DNA of 64,000 nucleotides, taken from Fagopyrum homotropicum. Its lineage: Eukaryota; Streptophyta; Magnoliopsida; Caryophyllales; Polygonaceae. Below, piece by piece: positions 34,201 through 44,295 of the stretch. Under the pieces are notes generated by a model. That model searched no databases. It was not told the DNA's origin and saw only the letters and a list, made by a program, of their open reading frames with translations. Where the stretch lies: assembly GCA_033239125.1 (NCBI GenBank), contig BSWB01000001.1, positions 139,577,981 through 139,641,980 of the forward strand. Direction: 5' to 3'. Each line of letters starts with the position of its first letter. Positions within the stretch are counted from its first letter, which is position 1. Made by a program: the position numbers and the translations under genes.

Positions 34201-35413
34201 TATTCGCCACTTAGCGTGCGTGCAAATAAGCTTTAATTATAAAACTAGAATGAAGCAAGCGAACCCGCAGTGTACGGATCGATATAGTTAAGCAAGAATT
34301 CCAAAGTATCGAACACAAGGATTTAGGGGGTTAAATCCAGTTAAGAATTGTCAAGTAGATAAATGTAAGAAGCTTTTGTAATTATTGGGAAAACAACAAT
34401 CCTAAAGATCCAGGAATCCAGCTGTGGCAATCGATTTAGGATATACTAAAGATGTAAGGACAGAGTTGAGGTATGCAAAGGTATACGGATGTAAGGCAAT
34501 GTACGGTGAAGTTCCAAGACCTTATATGATTAACTCAAAGTTACTCTCTATAAAGGTTGTTGAGGCTTCAGTATAGAAAGATTCTAAAGGTAAATATTAA
34601 CGTCAAATACCCAAACTTGTAATCCAAGGATCAACACTAACTCAACCGATTAAGGTTGTGACACTCGAAATCGGGGTAGAGGTTGTTGAGTCTTCACTAC
34701 CACCTAGAAAGGGCAAGCCAAGACTAAGTTAAAGCAAATCTTTAACTTTGGATTAAAGTAAAAGCAAGGTTCGTAACTGACACAAAATTACGGGTAGTTC
34801 TTGAGTTCCACGGCCGTGGAAGCTCAAGAACAGACCGTGGATTAGGTTCGTTGGCGATTCTCTCTAACTCTCAGGGTCCAATCTGTTTACGATCGATCTA
34901 TCATCATCTAAGCCACAACTATCAACCCTTCACCTTAGAATTGCTAAAGGGTTTTAGCCAACAACAGTCATATTGATATCAAATTCAAGATTTAAAAGAA
35001 TGAAAGATGAAAACTTCCGAAAACCTTCAATAACCTTCAAACCAATCTCAAATCCACAATTATCAATGATAATGCAACTCAGATTTGGAATAAACACAAA
35101 CAAGTAACTATTCTAGATAAGAACGAAGAACGGGATGTCAATCCGTCTTCTAATCAAACCTAGGAATAAAGTATGAAATCTCCTTACGAACAATCTTCCA
35201 AATCTTCGCTCTTTCTCTAACTTTCCGTCAATCCGTAAATCTCAATAGGGCTAGGCGCAATCTCCCAACGGAGGTCTAAGCGAAGGTGTAAACTAGGGTA
35301 AGCCGAGGTGACGGAATCTTCTTCCTTCCATCCTTATATAGGCCCAAATAAAATGTGTCTTCGGCCCATGTGCGTAGAAGATTGTGGCTTAAAATATTGC
35401 GTAAAAGATCGTC

Positions 35414-35595
35414 AAGATCACGGTCGTGGAAGGGTTCCACGCCCGTAATTTAGAGCGTGGAGTTGGATCACGGTTTGTCACAACTCTCCACGACCGTGTA
35501 AGTTGCTGGAATGCTCCACGCTTTTCTTGCCAAGGTTCCACGGCCGTGGATTAGAGCGTGGACCTAGTACGGCCGTATTTTAGAGCGTGGAACAC
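35414..35595. repeat. Family B motif cluster in the LTR
   Basis: Exact CCACGGCCGTGG at 35538-35549 and many variants (CACGGTCGTGGAA, CCACGACCGTG, TACGGCCGTA, AGAGCGTGG). Equivalent clusters are at 58440-58645 in the element C LTR, 55650-55760 and 62740-62915 in the protease-RT linkers. Confidence 0.8.
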
Positions 35596-35685
35596 ATGTA
35601 GATCGTAATTCTCCTTTGTCTCGTGCTATTCTTCAACTTAGCACCTTCCTTAGCTCCTAGTGATGTCCTCAATCCTTGGACATGC

Positions 35686-35690
35686 TCAAT
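35686..35690. repeat. Target-site duplication TCAAT, left of element A
   Basis: Matches 48617-48621. Removing one copy and A rejoins the element B LTR. Confidence 0.88.
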
Positions 35691-37450
35691 TGTTCGCTCC
35701 AAACGGTGTGTGCAAGGTTTAAATTTATAACCCTAGACGTAAGCTTAAAACAAGGATGCGAACCCGCGGTGTACGGATCAATCGTAGTAAAAAGCAAGGA
35801 ATTCCAGGGGTCGATCACACGGACTTAGTGAAACAAAGTCCAATTACGGTATGCTTATGTAAATACTAACCACAAGAGGTGATCAAAACAATCAAAGATG
35901 ATATAGAAGTCAATAAAGGAAAATATGCAATTCCAGGGATTAAAGCATCTAGTTGTGGTTCCAACTCAAGATCTAAAGATAAGCGGACAAAGCTGAGGTT
36001 TTTGTATGGGGAAGGCGTTTCTAAAGTAGAATAGATCACCGGGTAAGTCTCACTACTCACTAACCCAAAACCGTAACTCCTATTACCGGGTAAGTCTCAA
36101 GGAATTAAGATAAAGAACTATAATCTCAAACTAACACACCATCTAAGGGAATAGAATCAACCTTTACCAGGTAAGTCTCAGGCTAACTCACAAAGATGGG
36201 ATGCAAGCACACTCAAACCCCAATAAAGGATAAACCTTTATTACCTACACTTATGATCTTAGGTACACAAACTAAGGAATTACCGGGTAAGTCTCATCCT
36301 AAGCTTGCATTAAACCAGGAAAGGTGTAATAAGAATAGGATTTGGCAAACTCTAACACTTAACTCTCAGTTTAGGATCAGATAAGTCACCTCGGCCAGAC
36401 GAATTCCACCCCGGCCGAGATGTTCATCGACTGAACGAGATGCTTAGGGTTAAGGTTAAAGACTCGAACTTTTAGGGTCCTACTGGAATCTAAGATTATT
36501 CTATCATTGTTTTTCCCACAACCTTCAGCAAATCACCCTAGAATCACACAAGGAAATTAGCCACTCATCATCATGAAAGTATTAATCAAGTATATGGGAA
36601 GAAGGTGAATATTTGAACAAGAAGAATTTAATGAAAAGACTTCAATAACTGAATCAAATATCACAACAAAAGCGTTCCTTGGATAGAAATCCAATAAGGT
36701 AAGACAACAAGGAAGGGAATCTAAGATAACCTTACAAAACCCTTCAAAAGCTATAATCTTCAATCTTCCTTCAACCTTCAAAAAGGTTCTTCAAATCTCC
36801 TAACTGGAGTATGGTTGATGCAGCGGTGTATAAACCCTGATCGGTGGTATAGCATGCTCCGGTCTATGCGGGATGTTGGATTTGTGGAAATCCAACCCTT
36901 TTTATAGGAAAATAACCCTCCAAAGATAAGATATCTTAGAAAGATCTCTTCCCATAAAAATAGGTAAAATATATGATTTAGCATATCTTCTTCCTTCTAG
37001 GAGCCAACCCCAAAAATATAAGATCACTTTCCAAAGATAAAAGATCTCAGCCAAGAATAAAATATTCTCGTCGCGTCCTAGGCGTTCGCCTCGGTCGAGT
37101 CGACTTCTCTGGATCACCTCGGTCGAGGTGACTCTGTGGTCAACCGAGGTGAGTCATAACTGAATGTGAAATCTCTCAAATCTGGTCCAAAGTGAATCTC
37201 AAATCCATGGCTATGCTTCCTGGATGGTTCCTGAATGTAGCTCCAATGACTCCACAGCTCCTTTTGCTCCTTTTTAATGCGAAACGTACCATTTTACCTA
37301 CAATTACAACAAAACTAGGTGTAGACCTCGATTCCCGCAAAGGTAGATGAAATGGTAATATAATCACATAATATACATACAAACATGCAGATTATTGAAG
37401 ATAAAACGTCCAAACAAACCCCAAAATATAGACTATAATTCATGCTATCA
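35691..37450 (-). repeat. Element A 3' LTR (1760 bp)
   Basis: Plus strand begins TGTTCGCTCC and ends ATGCTATCA. A TATA box (CCTATAAAAAGG on the minus strand, about 36895-36907), four plus-strand ACCGGGTAAGTCTCA-type repeats (about 36038, 36084, 36166, 36282) and a CTCGGTCGAG motif cluster (37084-37156) are present. Confidence 0.9.
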
Positions 37451-38743
37451 AAATACCCCATACTTAGCCCTTGCTTGTCCCAAAGCAAGTTCCGCATATA
37501 AAAGGCAAGATAGAATGGATTATAAGTCAAGAAAATCAATGAAATAGTCTTTCAAAAACATTTTATGATGTGCTACAATCATAGATCACTCTAAGAGAAT
37601 ACTTCTTGGAATTTAAAACCAATGTATGATCAAAACATTTTATAAATATAAGAAAGTTGTTCATCTTTGCATAAAATCATAGAATGCATAATAAGTCATA
37701 ATTATCAAAATTAATCATGTATAATCCAGTTTAAACCACTAAGTCAATCAACAAGCTCAAGGTCTCAAGGGCTTCCCAAAAAGAAAGGTCAAGAAACGTG
37801 TAGGGTAGGGATGTATGTAAGGTAATGTGGTGCTAGAATCCGGGAAAAGGATGAACTTCACTTTCACTTTGACTTGCAACATCTTCCACCAATAAGCTTT
37901 GCTTTTTTCAGACTTTTTTTTTTCTTTTTACTTTACTTTTTGGGATGCATGGACAGAGGTGCACAATAACCGAAGCCTGGGAAATCAGCAATCATCAATT
38001 TCTTGAGATGCATCAAACCCTTGATGCACATACCATGACCCGTTAGGAATATCGCTCAATCCGACTTTGGCAAGATACAAACACCCGGCTATGTGAATGG
38101 TGCCGAGTTACTCATCTTCATGATTGACTTCCCCAAACCTAAGATTACTTTCCAACACTTTCACTTCCAGCCAACTTCTCAACTTTAACTTCACTTGCTT
38201 TCACCACTTCCCTTGCTTCCAAATTCCCGGATAGGTAAAGGGAGGCAAAATGTATATGAGGGGCTAAGCATGATCAATAAGAAGAAGAGAAAAGAATGAA
38301 TTGCCTTGGTCGTTCCAGGAAGAAAGTGAGAGAACTCATAACGTGGTGTCAACCTTCAAATTCAACATAATTTAGACAAAAACAAAGTATTAAACATGGC
38401 AATAATTTCAAACAAAGCATTTAGCAACTTAAACATAATATAAAACCTTTCAAACACATAAAGAATTTTAAAACGAGTCAGTAAACAAGATCTTCACTGA
38501 GATCATATCCAGATAAAAAGCACAAAAATTGTTTTCGAAAACTCTCAGTTAACCCACCTCGATCGAGGTGTTCTTAGGTCAACCGAGGTGAAACGCCTCG
38601 TTCAGCCAGAACTGCCCCGGTCGAGGTCCAAAAAATATATTTTTTTTTAAAACCAGTTTTCTTTCAGTTTCGACGTTTTTCTCAATCAAATAACCTGTAA
38701 GTATGCATACTGCATAAAAATAAGAAAGAAAATCCTGCAGCTC
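37451..38743 (-). other. Element A 3' noncoding region
   Basis: No coding frame. A polypurine-like AAGTATGGGGTATTT lies next to the LTR (37451-37465, minus strand). The 136-bp block 38005-38140 is shared with element B. A motif cluster lies at about 38555-38630 (CACCTCGATCGAGGTG and CAACCGAGGTG). Confidence 0.7.
38005..38140 (-). promoter_or_regulatory. Conserved noncoding block, element A copy
   Basis: 136 bp with only 6 differences and no gaps compared with 49378-49513 of element B, while the flanking ORF3 proteins are only moderately similar. Stops are present in the frames read. Element D keeps its first 50 bp or so (33425-33475). Function unknown. A cis-acting RNA or DNA signal is an inference. 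Confidence 0.6.
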
Positions 38744-40171
38744 TCAATAATCTTGATCCGGTGGTGGTGGTGGTGGTGGCACATATGGATACTGGGATGG
38801 GTCAAACGGATAACCCATAGTCTGCTGGAATTGTATCTCCATCATCCTGCGCTGATAGTGCTGTCCCTCGAGCATCTGATGAGTCCAGTTGTCAATCTGT
38901 CGGTGCTGGGCAGCAAACCTCTCATGCATGTCCAAAGTGAGGGCAGCATAAGAGTCTATCATCTGATCCGTCAGATCATCGATCCGACGGTGAGCCTCTG
39001 GATCTCTGTGTCGGCGTGCTCTACGCCTAACAAGTCTCAACGGTGATGCAGCAGGTGCAGGCTTAGCCTCAGTGTCATCGTCCAGATCTATGACCGGCGC
39101 ACTGGGTCCAACAGTATCCGTCCCTGTATCCATCGGGACTCCATCATCCCTGTCATCAGCAGTCTCCTCATCATCTACCTCCTCCTCCTCAGCTGGGGCA
39201 GCTGCTGCCTCTCTGTAATCCTCCATCAGTGGAGCCCAAGCGGTCTGCCAATAATGAGGGTCGAAAACAGTAAACTGGGCAGACCACCTGATCTCCTGTG
39301 GTGCAGTCAGCTCCCACGGCATAGCCACGTACGGTGTAGTCAAACCTCGGGGAACCAGAATCCGCCGAGTGATCATCTCCTGCAGCCCAAGCGGCTTGGG
39401 AGCCGCCACCATCGTGCAAGCGTTGAGGTCCATGTCTTGATAACTAGCTATGTGGGTGACAAGCCCTCCGCAACAGATGTCTCCCTTCGCCTTGGCCTTG
39501 ATCTTGTGCAGATCCTCTGCCAACATCAAGCCAAAGTCCGGGATACCCCCAGTAACCATGCAGTACAAACTGAAAAGCTCCCCCTGACGGATCTTCTGGG
39601 GCGTCTCAGTACGCGCCAGAAGTGTCTCACTGAAGATCCGGTGGGCTAACCTAAAGGCTAAATGGAAGATGACCTTCTCCCTGGAATCTCCAGGGCGCCA
39701 TCTATCTACATGCTCAACAATATGGACAATCTGCCCCCAAAACTCCCTAGCTACTGATCGGGACGGGAAGTCAACAGTTGTGGGCTCAGGAAAGCCAAAA
39801 ATCTCTCTCCAGTACTCAAGTGGCACTAAGAAGTTCCGGTTCATCAACCGGTACTTCACAGATCTCTCTGTGGGGAGGTAGGTGAAGGAGCTAATGAACT
39901 CTAAGGTGGGCTCCAAATAGGCTGGGGCTCGGATCTCAGTAAACTGATCCAGCCCTACAGTAGAAATCATCCGTCTCAGGTCTCCATCTACCTGGAGACA
40001 ATCAAAAGCAGACAAGTCCAGGAAGCGAGGTGCTATCACTGGACGGCTAGAAATACGGTCATAATCGACCTGGTGTCGCTCATGGATCACCGGTCGATAG
40101 GGTCGGGAAGAAGAGGAAGAAAGGGAAGGTGAGGATCTATCCCTAAGGGCAAGGCGTCGGTCAGAACTCAT
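38744..40171 (-). CDS. Element A ORF3 (Athila-type post-integrase ORF), intact frame
   Basis: 475 codons from ATG at 40171 (MSSDRRLALRD), a better start than the Met 15 codons upstream, which lies in motif-rich spacer. The core matches element B ORF3: SVKYRLMNRNFLVPLEYWREIFGF, VIFHLAFRLAHRIFSETL, RTETPQKIRQGELFSLYCM, GGLVTHIAS, PYVAMPWE. An acidic segment (EEEEVDDEETADDRDD) and a Pro-rich end (VPPPPPPPDQDY) follow. The family is the plant ATHILA ORF1 / putative plant transposon protein group, function unknown. No signal peptide or membrane segment is visible. It is the only intact gene of an element that otherwise has lost RT. Confidence 0.78.
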   Translation of the reverse strand: MSSDRRLALRDRSSPSLSSSSSRPYRPVIHERHQVDYDRISSRPVIAPRFLDLSAFDCLQVDGDLRRMISTVGLDQFTEIRAPAYLEPTLEFISSFTYLPTERSVKYRLMNRNFLVPLEYWREIFGFPEPTTVDFPSRSVAREFWGQIVHIVEHVDRWRPGDSREKVIFHLAFRLAHRIFSETLLARTETPQKIRQGELFSLYCMVTGGIPDFGLMLAEDLHKIKAKAKGDICCGGLVTHIASYQDMDLNACTMVAAPKPLGLQEMITRRILVPRGLTTPYVAMPWELTAPQEIRWSAQFTVFDPHYWQTAWAPLMEDYREAAAAPAEEEEVDDEETADDRDDGVPMDTGTDTVGPSAPVIDLDDDTEAKPAPAASPLRLVRRRARRHRDPEAHRRIDDLTDQMIDSYAALTLDMHERFAAQHRQIDNWTHQMLEGQHYQRRMMEIQFQQTMGYPFDPSQYPYVPPPPPPPDQDY

Positions 40172-40985
40172 TTTCAATTCAGTCACTGTCAGGTCACCTC
40201 GGTCAACTGACAACACTCAAGAATCACCTCGGCCAGGGCACAGCTCGACTGGATCGAGGCGAAAAACTGGATCGTAATTTTTTCAGAAAATTCAGTTCTT
40301 TTCCCCCAAAATCACTACAACTACTTCCTATGGGGTACTTAAGTCTTTTCTCAGCAAATGCAAGGGCAACCAAAGCCCAAATCGAAGCGAAATCGGAGAG
40401 GTAGGGTTTCGGTTTTGTTTTACCTCGTTCGGCCGAATCGCTTCGATTTTCTTGCAGATCGATGATGCACTGGGATCCTCGAAGCCTTAATCGTAGTTTG
40501 GAGACAGAAATCTTCGAAAACGAGCAAAAATCAGAGAAACGAGGTGCAACTTTGGCCCGGTCGAGGGAGAAGAGTAAAGCGAGGAGAGAGAAATCTTCAG
40601 CCCTTTTATACCCTTTTCTGGAACTGCTGTCACCTCGGTCGAGATGGTCTCGACTGGACCGAGGTGGTACGGACCGAGGTGGTTCTTCAGAAAACCCTAG
40701 TCGCCTCGGTTGCTCAAGAATCATCTCGGTCAAGGTGCTCTGACAGTAACCGAGATGCCTCAGTCAAACTTCGTCTTCTCAAATTCTCGATCTTCTGTCC
40801 TTTCAATTATTCTCCTTCCTTAGATGTCTCCTGTTATCTGTCTAGATCGCCAAAAACAAAATAAAGCAAAGCAAAAGCAAAAACTATCTAAACTAGACTA
40901 GAAAACGGGAAAAGAAAGCAATACCTTGGGTTGCCTCCCAAGAAGCGCTTGGTTTAAGGTCGCTAGCTGGACCATGATGCGTTTC
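40172..40985 (-). other. Element A spacer between integrase and ORF3, motif-rich
   Basis: Carries family motif clusters at 40195-40260 and 40630-40755 (variants of CTCGGTCGAG and CGACTGGACCGAGGTGG). An open stretch of 169 codons on the minus strand (40224-40733) is Arg/Ser-rich, shows no family resemblance and is most likely incidental. Confidence 0.65.
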
Positions 40986-41668
40986 TCAAACGAGGTATAT
41001 TGGTGCAACCTCTTCAACCGGAGTTTTCGGTTTGTACTTCTTGAGTCTATGACCGGTGACCTTGAAGCTTCCGCTAGTTTCGCCCCATATCTCAACTGCA
41101 CCATGAGGAAAAACATGTTTCACAACATAAGGTCCGGTCCATCTAGATTTCAACTTACCCGGAAAGAGGCGGAGGCGGGAGTTGAAGAGTAGAACTAAGT
41201 CTCCTTCGTTAAGCTCTTTTGGGACGATACGCTTGTCATGCCATCTCTTCGTCCTTTCCTTATAGAATTTAGCATTCTCATAAGCGTTCAAACGCAGCTC
41301 CTCCAGCTCGTTGATTTCCAATAGTCGCTTCTCGCCGGCCTCCTTAATGTCGAAGTTCAACCATTTGATCGTCCAATATGCTTTGTGTTCTAATTCAACG
41401 GGCAAATGGCAAGACTTCCCATATACCAAATTATAAGGGGTGGTACCTATGGGAGTCTTGAATGCGGTCATGTACGCCCAAAGAGCATCGTCCAATTTCA
41501 TGGACCAATCCTTCCTTGTCCTAGAGACGGTCTTCTCCAAAATTGCCTTGATTTCTCTATTCGAGATCTCGACCTGTCCACTAGTTTGAGGGTGATAAGC
41601 GGTTGATACCTTGTGGGTTACCCCATACTTCGATAGAAGTCCTTTGAACTTCCGGTTGATGAAATGCG
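40986..41668 (-). pseudogene. Element A integrase, C-terminal part
   Basis: Resumes after the solo LTR with THFINRKFKGLLSKYGVTHK, where element B has SHFIARRFEALLAKYGVTHK. It includes HPQTSGQVEISNREIKAILE with the catalytic Glu, KDWSMKLDDALWAYMTAFK, and the C-terminal region (RWTGPYVVKHVFPHGAVEIWGE). The frame ends at 40986. Without the solo LTR this half would be open. Confidence 0.88.
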
Positions 41669-41673
41669 TTCCT
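41669..41673. repeat. Target-site duplication TTCCT, left of the solo LTR
   Basis: Matches 43429-43433. Confidence 0.9.
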
Positions 41674-43428
41674 TGTTCGCTCCAAACGGTGTGTGCAAGC
41701 TTTAAATTTATAACCCTAGACTTAAGCTTAAAACAAGGATGCGAACCCGCAGTGTACGGGTCAATCGTAGTAAAAGCAAGAAAATTCCAGGGGTCGATCA
41801 CAGGGACTCGGTGAAACAAAGTCAATACGGTGTGCTTATGTCAATACTAACCACAAGAGTGATTAACACAATCAAAGATGAATAAGAAGTCAATAAAGCA
41901 AACATGCAATTCTAGGGATTAAAGCATCTAGTTGTGGTTCCAACTCAAGATCTATAGATAAGCGGACAAAGCTGAGATTTTTGCGTGCGGAAGGTGTTTC
42001 TAAAGTGGAGTAGATCACCGGGTAAGTCTCACTACACACTAATCCTAAACCGTAACTCCTATTACCGGGTAAGTCTCAAGGAATTAAGATAAAGAACTAT
42101 AACCTCAAACTAACACACCATCTAAGGGAATAGAATCAACCTTTACCGGGTAAGTCTCAGGCTAACTCACAAAGATGGGATGGAAGCACACTCAAACCCC
42201 AATAAAGGATAAACCTTTATTACCTACACTTATGATCGTTGGTACACAAACTAAGGAATTACCGGGTAAGTCTCATCCTAAGCTTGCTTTGAACCAGGAA
42301 AGGTGTAATAAGAATAGGATTTGGCAAACTCTAACACTTAACTCTCAGTTTAGGATCAGATAAGTCACCTCGGTCAGCCAGTTTCCACCCCGGCCGAGAT
42401 GTTCATCGACTGAACGAGATGCTTAGGGTTTAAGGTTAAAGACTCGAACTTTCAGGATCCTACTGGAATCTAAGATTATTCTATCATTGTTTTTCCCACA
42501 ACCTTCAGCCAATCACCCTAGAATCACACAAGGAAATTAGCCACTCATCATCATTATGAAAGTATTAAGTATATGGGAAGAAGGTGAATATTTGAACAAA
42601 GAAGAATTTAAGGAAAAGACTTCAATAACTGAATCAAATATCACAACAAAAGCGTTCCTTGGATAGCAATCCAACAAGACAAGACAACAAGTGAGGGAAT
42701 TGAAGACAATCTTATAAAACCCTTCAAAAAGCTATAAAAGCTATAGACTTCTATCTTCCTTCAACCTTCAAAAAGGTTCTTCAAAACTCCCAACTGGAGT
42801 ATGCTGCTGCTGCTACGTGTTTTTCGGTGTAAGCGGCCTGTATGCGAGATGTGATAGCCGATGCCGGAATTATGGGAAATCCGACCCTTTTTATAGGAAA
42901 ATAACCCTCCAAAGATAATAAATCTTAGAAAGATATTTTCCCATAAATATAGGTAAAATATATGATTCTGCATATCTCCTTCCTTCCAGGAGCCAAGCCC
43001 AAAAATATAAGATCACTTTCCAAATTTAAAAGATCTCATCCAAGAATAAAATATTCTCGCCGCGTCCTAGGTGTTCGCCTCGGTCGAGTCGGCGTCTCTG
43101 GATCGCCTCGGTCGAGATGAATCTCTGGTCAACCGAGGTGAGTCATAACTGAATGTGAAATCTCTCAAAACTGGTCCAAAGTAAATCTTTAATCCATGGC
43201 TATGCTCCCTGGATGTAGCTCCAATTGACTCATGACTCCTTTTGCTCCTTTTTGATGCAAAACGTACCAAATTACCTGCAATTACAACAAAACTAGGTGT
43301 AGACCTCGATTCTTGCAAAGGTAGGTGAAATAGTAGTAAAATCACATAATGCACATACAAACATGCAGATTACGAAAGATAAAACGTCCAAACAAACCCC
43401 AAAATATAGACTATAATTCATGCTATCA
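41674..43428 (-). repeat. Solo LTR of family A inside the element A integrase (1755 bp)
   Basis: A complete family A LTR with both ends, flanked by TTCCT on each side and by the two halves of one integrase gene, with no internal region. It is the product of LTR-LTR recombination after an insertion in the integrase. It carries the same TATA box, ACCGGGTAAGTCTCA repeats and a motif cluster at 43078-43142. Confidence 0.92.
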
Positions 43429-43433
43429 TTCCT
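43429..43433. repeat. Target-site duplication TTCCT, right of the solo LTR
   Basis: Partner of 41669-41673. Confidence 0.9.
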
Positions 43434-44295
43434 CCATCGTTGATGATGATGCGTGGAGTCCCAAAACGTGGAAAGATAGTTCTGTTCAAGAATTTCAAAA
43501 CCACCTTGGCGTCATTAGTGGGGGAAGCGATGGCTTCGACCCATCTAGAGACGTAATCAACTGCAAGAAGAATATAGAGGTTTCCTCCGGAGGATGGGAA
43601 AGGTCCCATGAAGTCTATCCCCCATACATCAAAGATTTCAACCTCTTGGATGTTATTAAGCGGCATTTCATTCCTCCTAGATAGATTTCCTGTTCTTTGA
43701 CATGCATCACAAGAGACAACAAACGATTGTACATCCTTAAATAATGTAGGCCAAAAGAAACCAGAACTTAATACCTTAGCGCATGTTTTATCGGTGCTGG
43801 CATGTCCTCCACAAGGAAGTGAGTGACAATACCGTATGACGCTATTAACTTCATCTTCCGGAATGCATCTTCGAAGCATCCCATCCGGCCCACGCTTGAA
43901 TAGCAGCGGTTCATCTCAGTAGTAATGACGTACTTCCTTGAGGAATCTCTTCTTTTGAGAGTACGTCAATCCGGGCGGAGCTTCCTCGGTCGAGGCGCAA
44001 AGGCGTTGACCGAGATGTTCTTCAGTCGCCTCGCTCAGTCCAGAAAGTGCCTCGGTCGAGGTACTGCAACTGGAACCGAAACTGGAGATCCTCGTCTCCT
44101 GGATTAGCTTCTCAGTTTTAGCTCCTGGATCTTCTTCCAGTGCTTTTAAGCTCCGTATATCTGCATCACAAGAAGCATCTATACCTTTCTCCATTAAACT
44201 GAAGCTAATAACTCTTTCGAGTGGATCGTTAGTAAGGATAGAGCTCACCAATTCTCTTGATTCTTCTTCATCGTAGATGTTGAAGATATCATCGC
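43434..44295 (-). pseudogene. Element A protease-integrase junction and integrase N-terminus; RT and RNase H deleted
   Basis: After the protease tail (VSSILTNDPLERVISFSLMEKG) comes a linker carrying the family motif. It joins directly to APPGLTYSQKKRF, which in element B lies after RNase H. About 1.9 kb (RT and RNase H) is therefore missing. A TGA at 43916-43918 interrupts the frame (Trp in the B equivalent). The zinc-binding part (CGGHASTDKTCAKVL, SCDAC) and DVWGIDFMGPFPSS, GTPRIIINDGG follow. The frame is then cut by the solo LTR at 43433. Confidence 0.87.
43980..44095. repeat. Family A motif cluster in the protease-integrase linker
   Basis: CCTCGGTCGAGG at 43984-43995 and 44050-44061 with variants between (GTTGACCGAGATG, CGCCTCGCTCAG). 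Other family A clusters lie at 37084-37156, 40195-40260, 40630-40755, 43078-43142, 45010-45110, 46375-46490 and 48250-48322. Confidence 0.8.

Larger units (their letters stand above)
34201..35690 (-). repeat. Element B 3' LTR, outer part
   Basis: Same family as the element C LTR (58169-59924): shared terminus TATTCGCC (TGTTCGCC in C), GCAAATAAGCTTTAA, the CCACGGCCGTGG sites and a TATATAAG-type TATA box near 35333-35341. It stops at TCAAT, where element A is inserted, and continues at 48617. Confidence 0.84.

Noticed and set aside
40224..40733. 169-codon minus-strand frame before element A ORF3
   Set aside because: Composition reflects the repeated motif and the spacer. No counterpart is open in element B.
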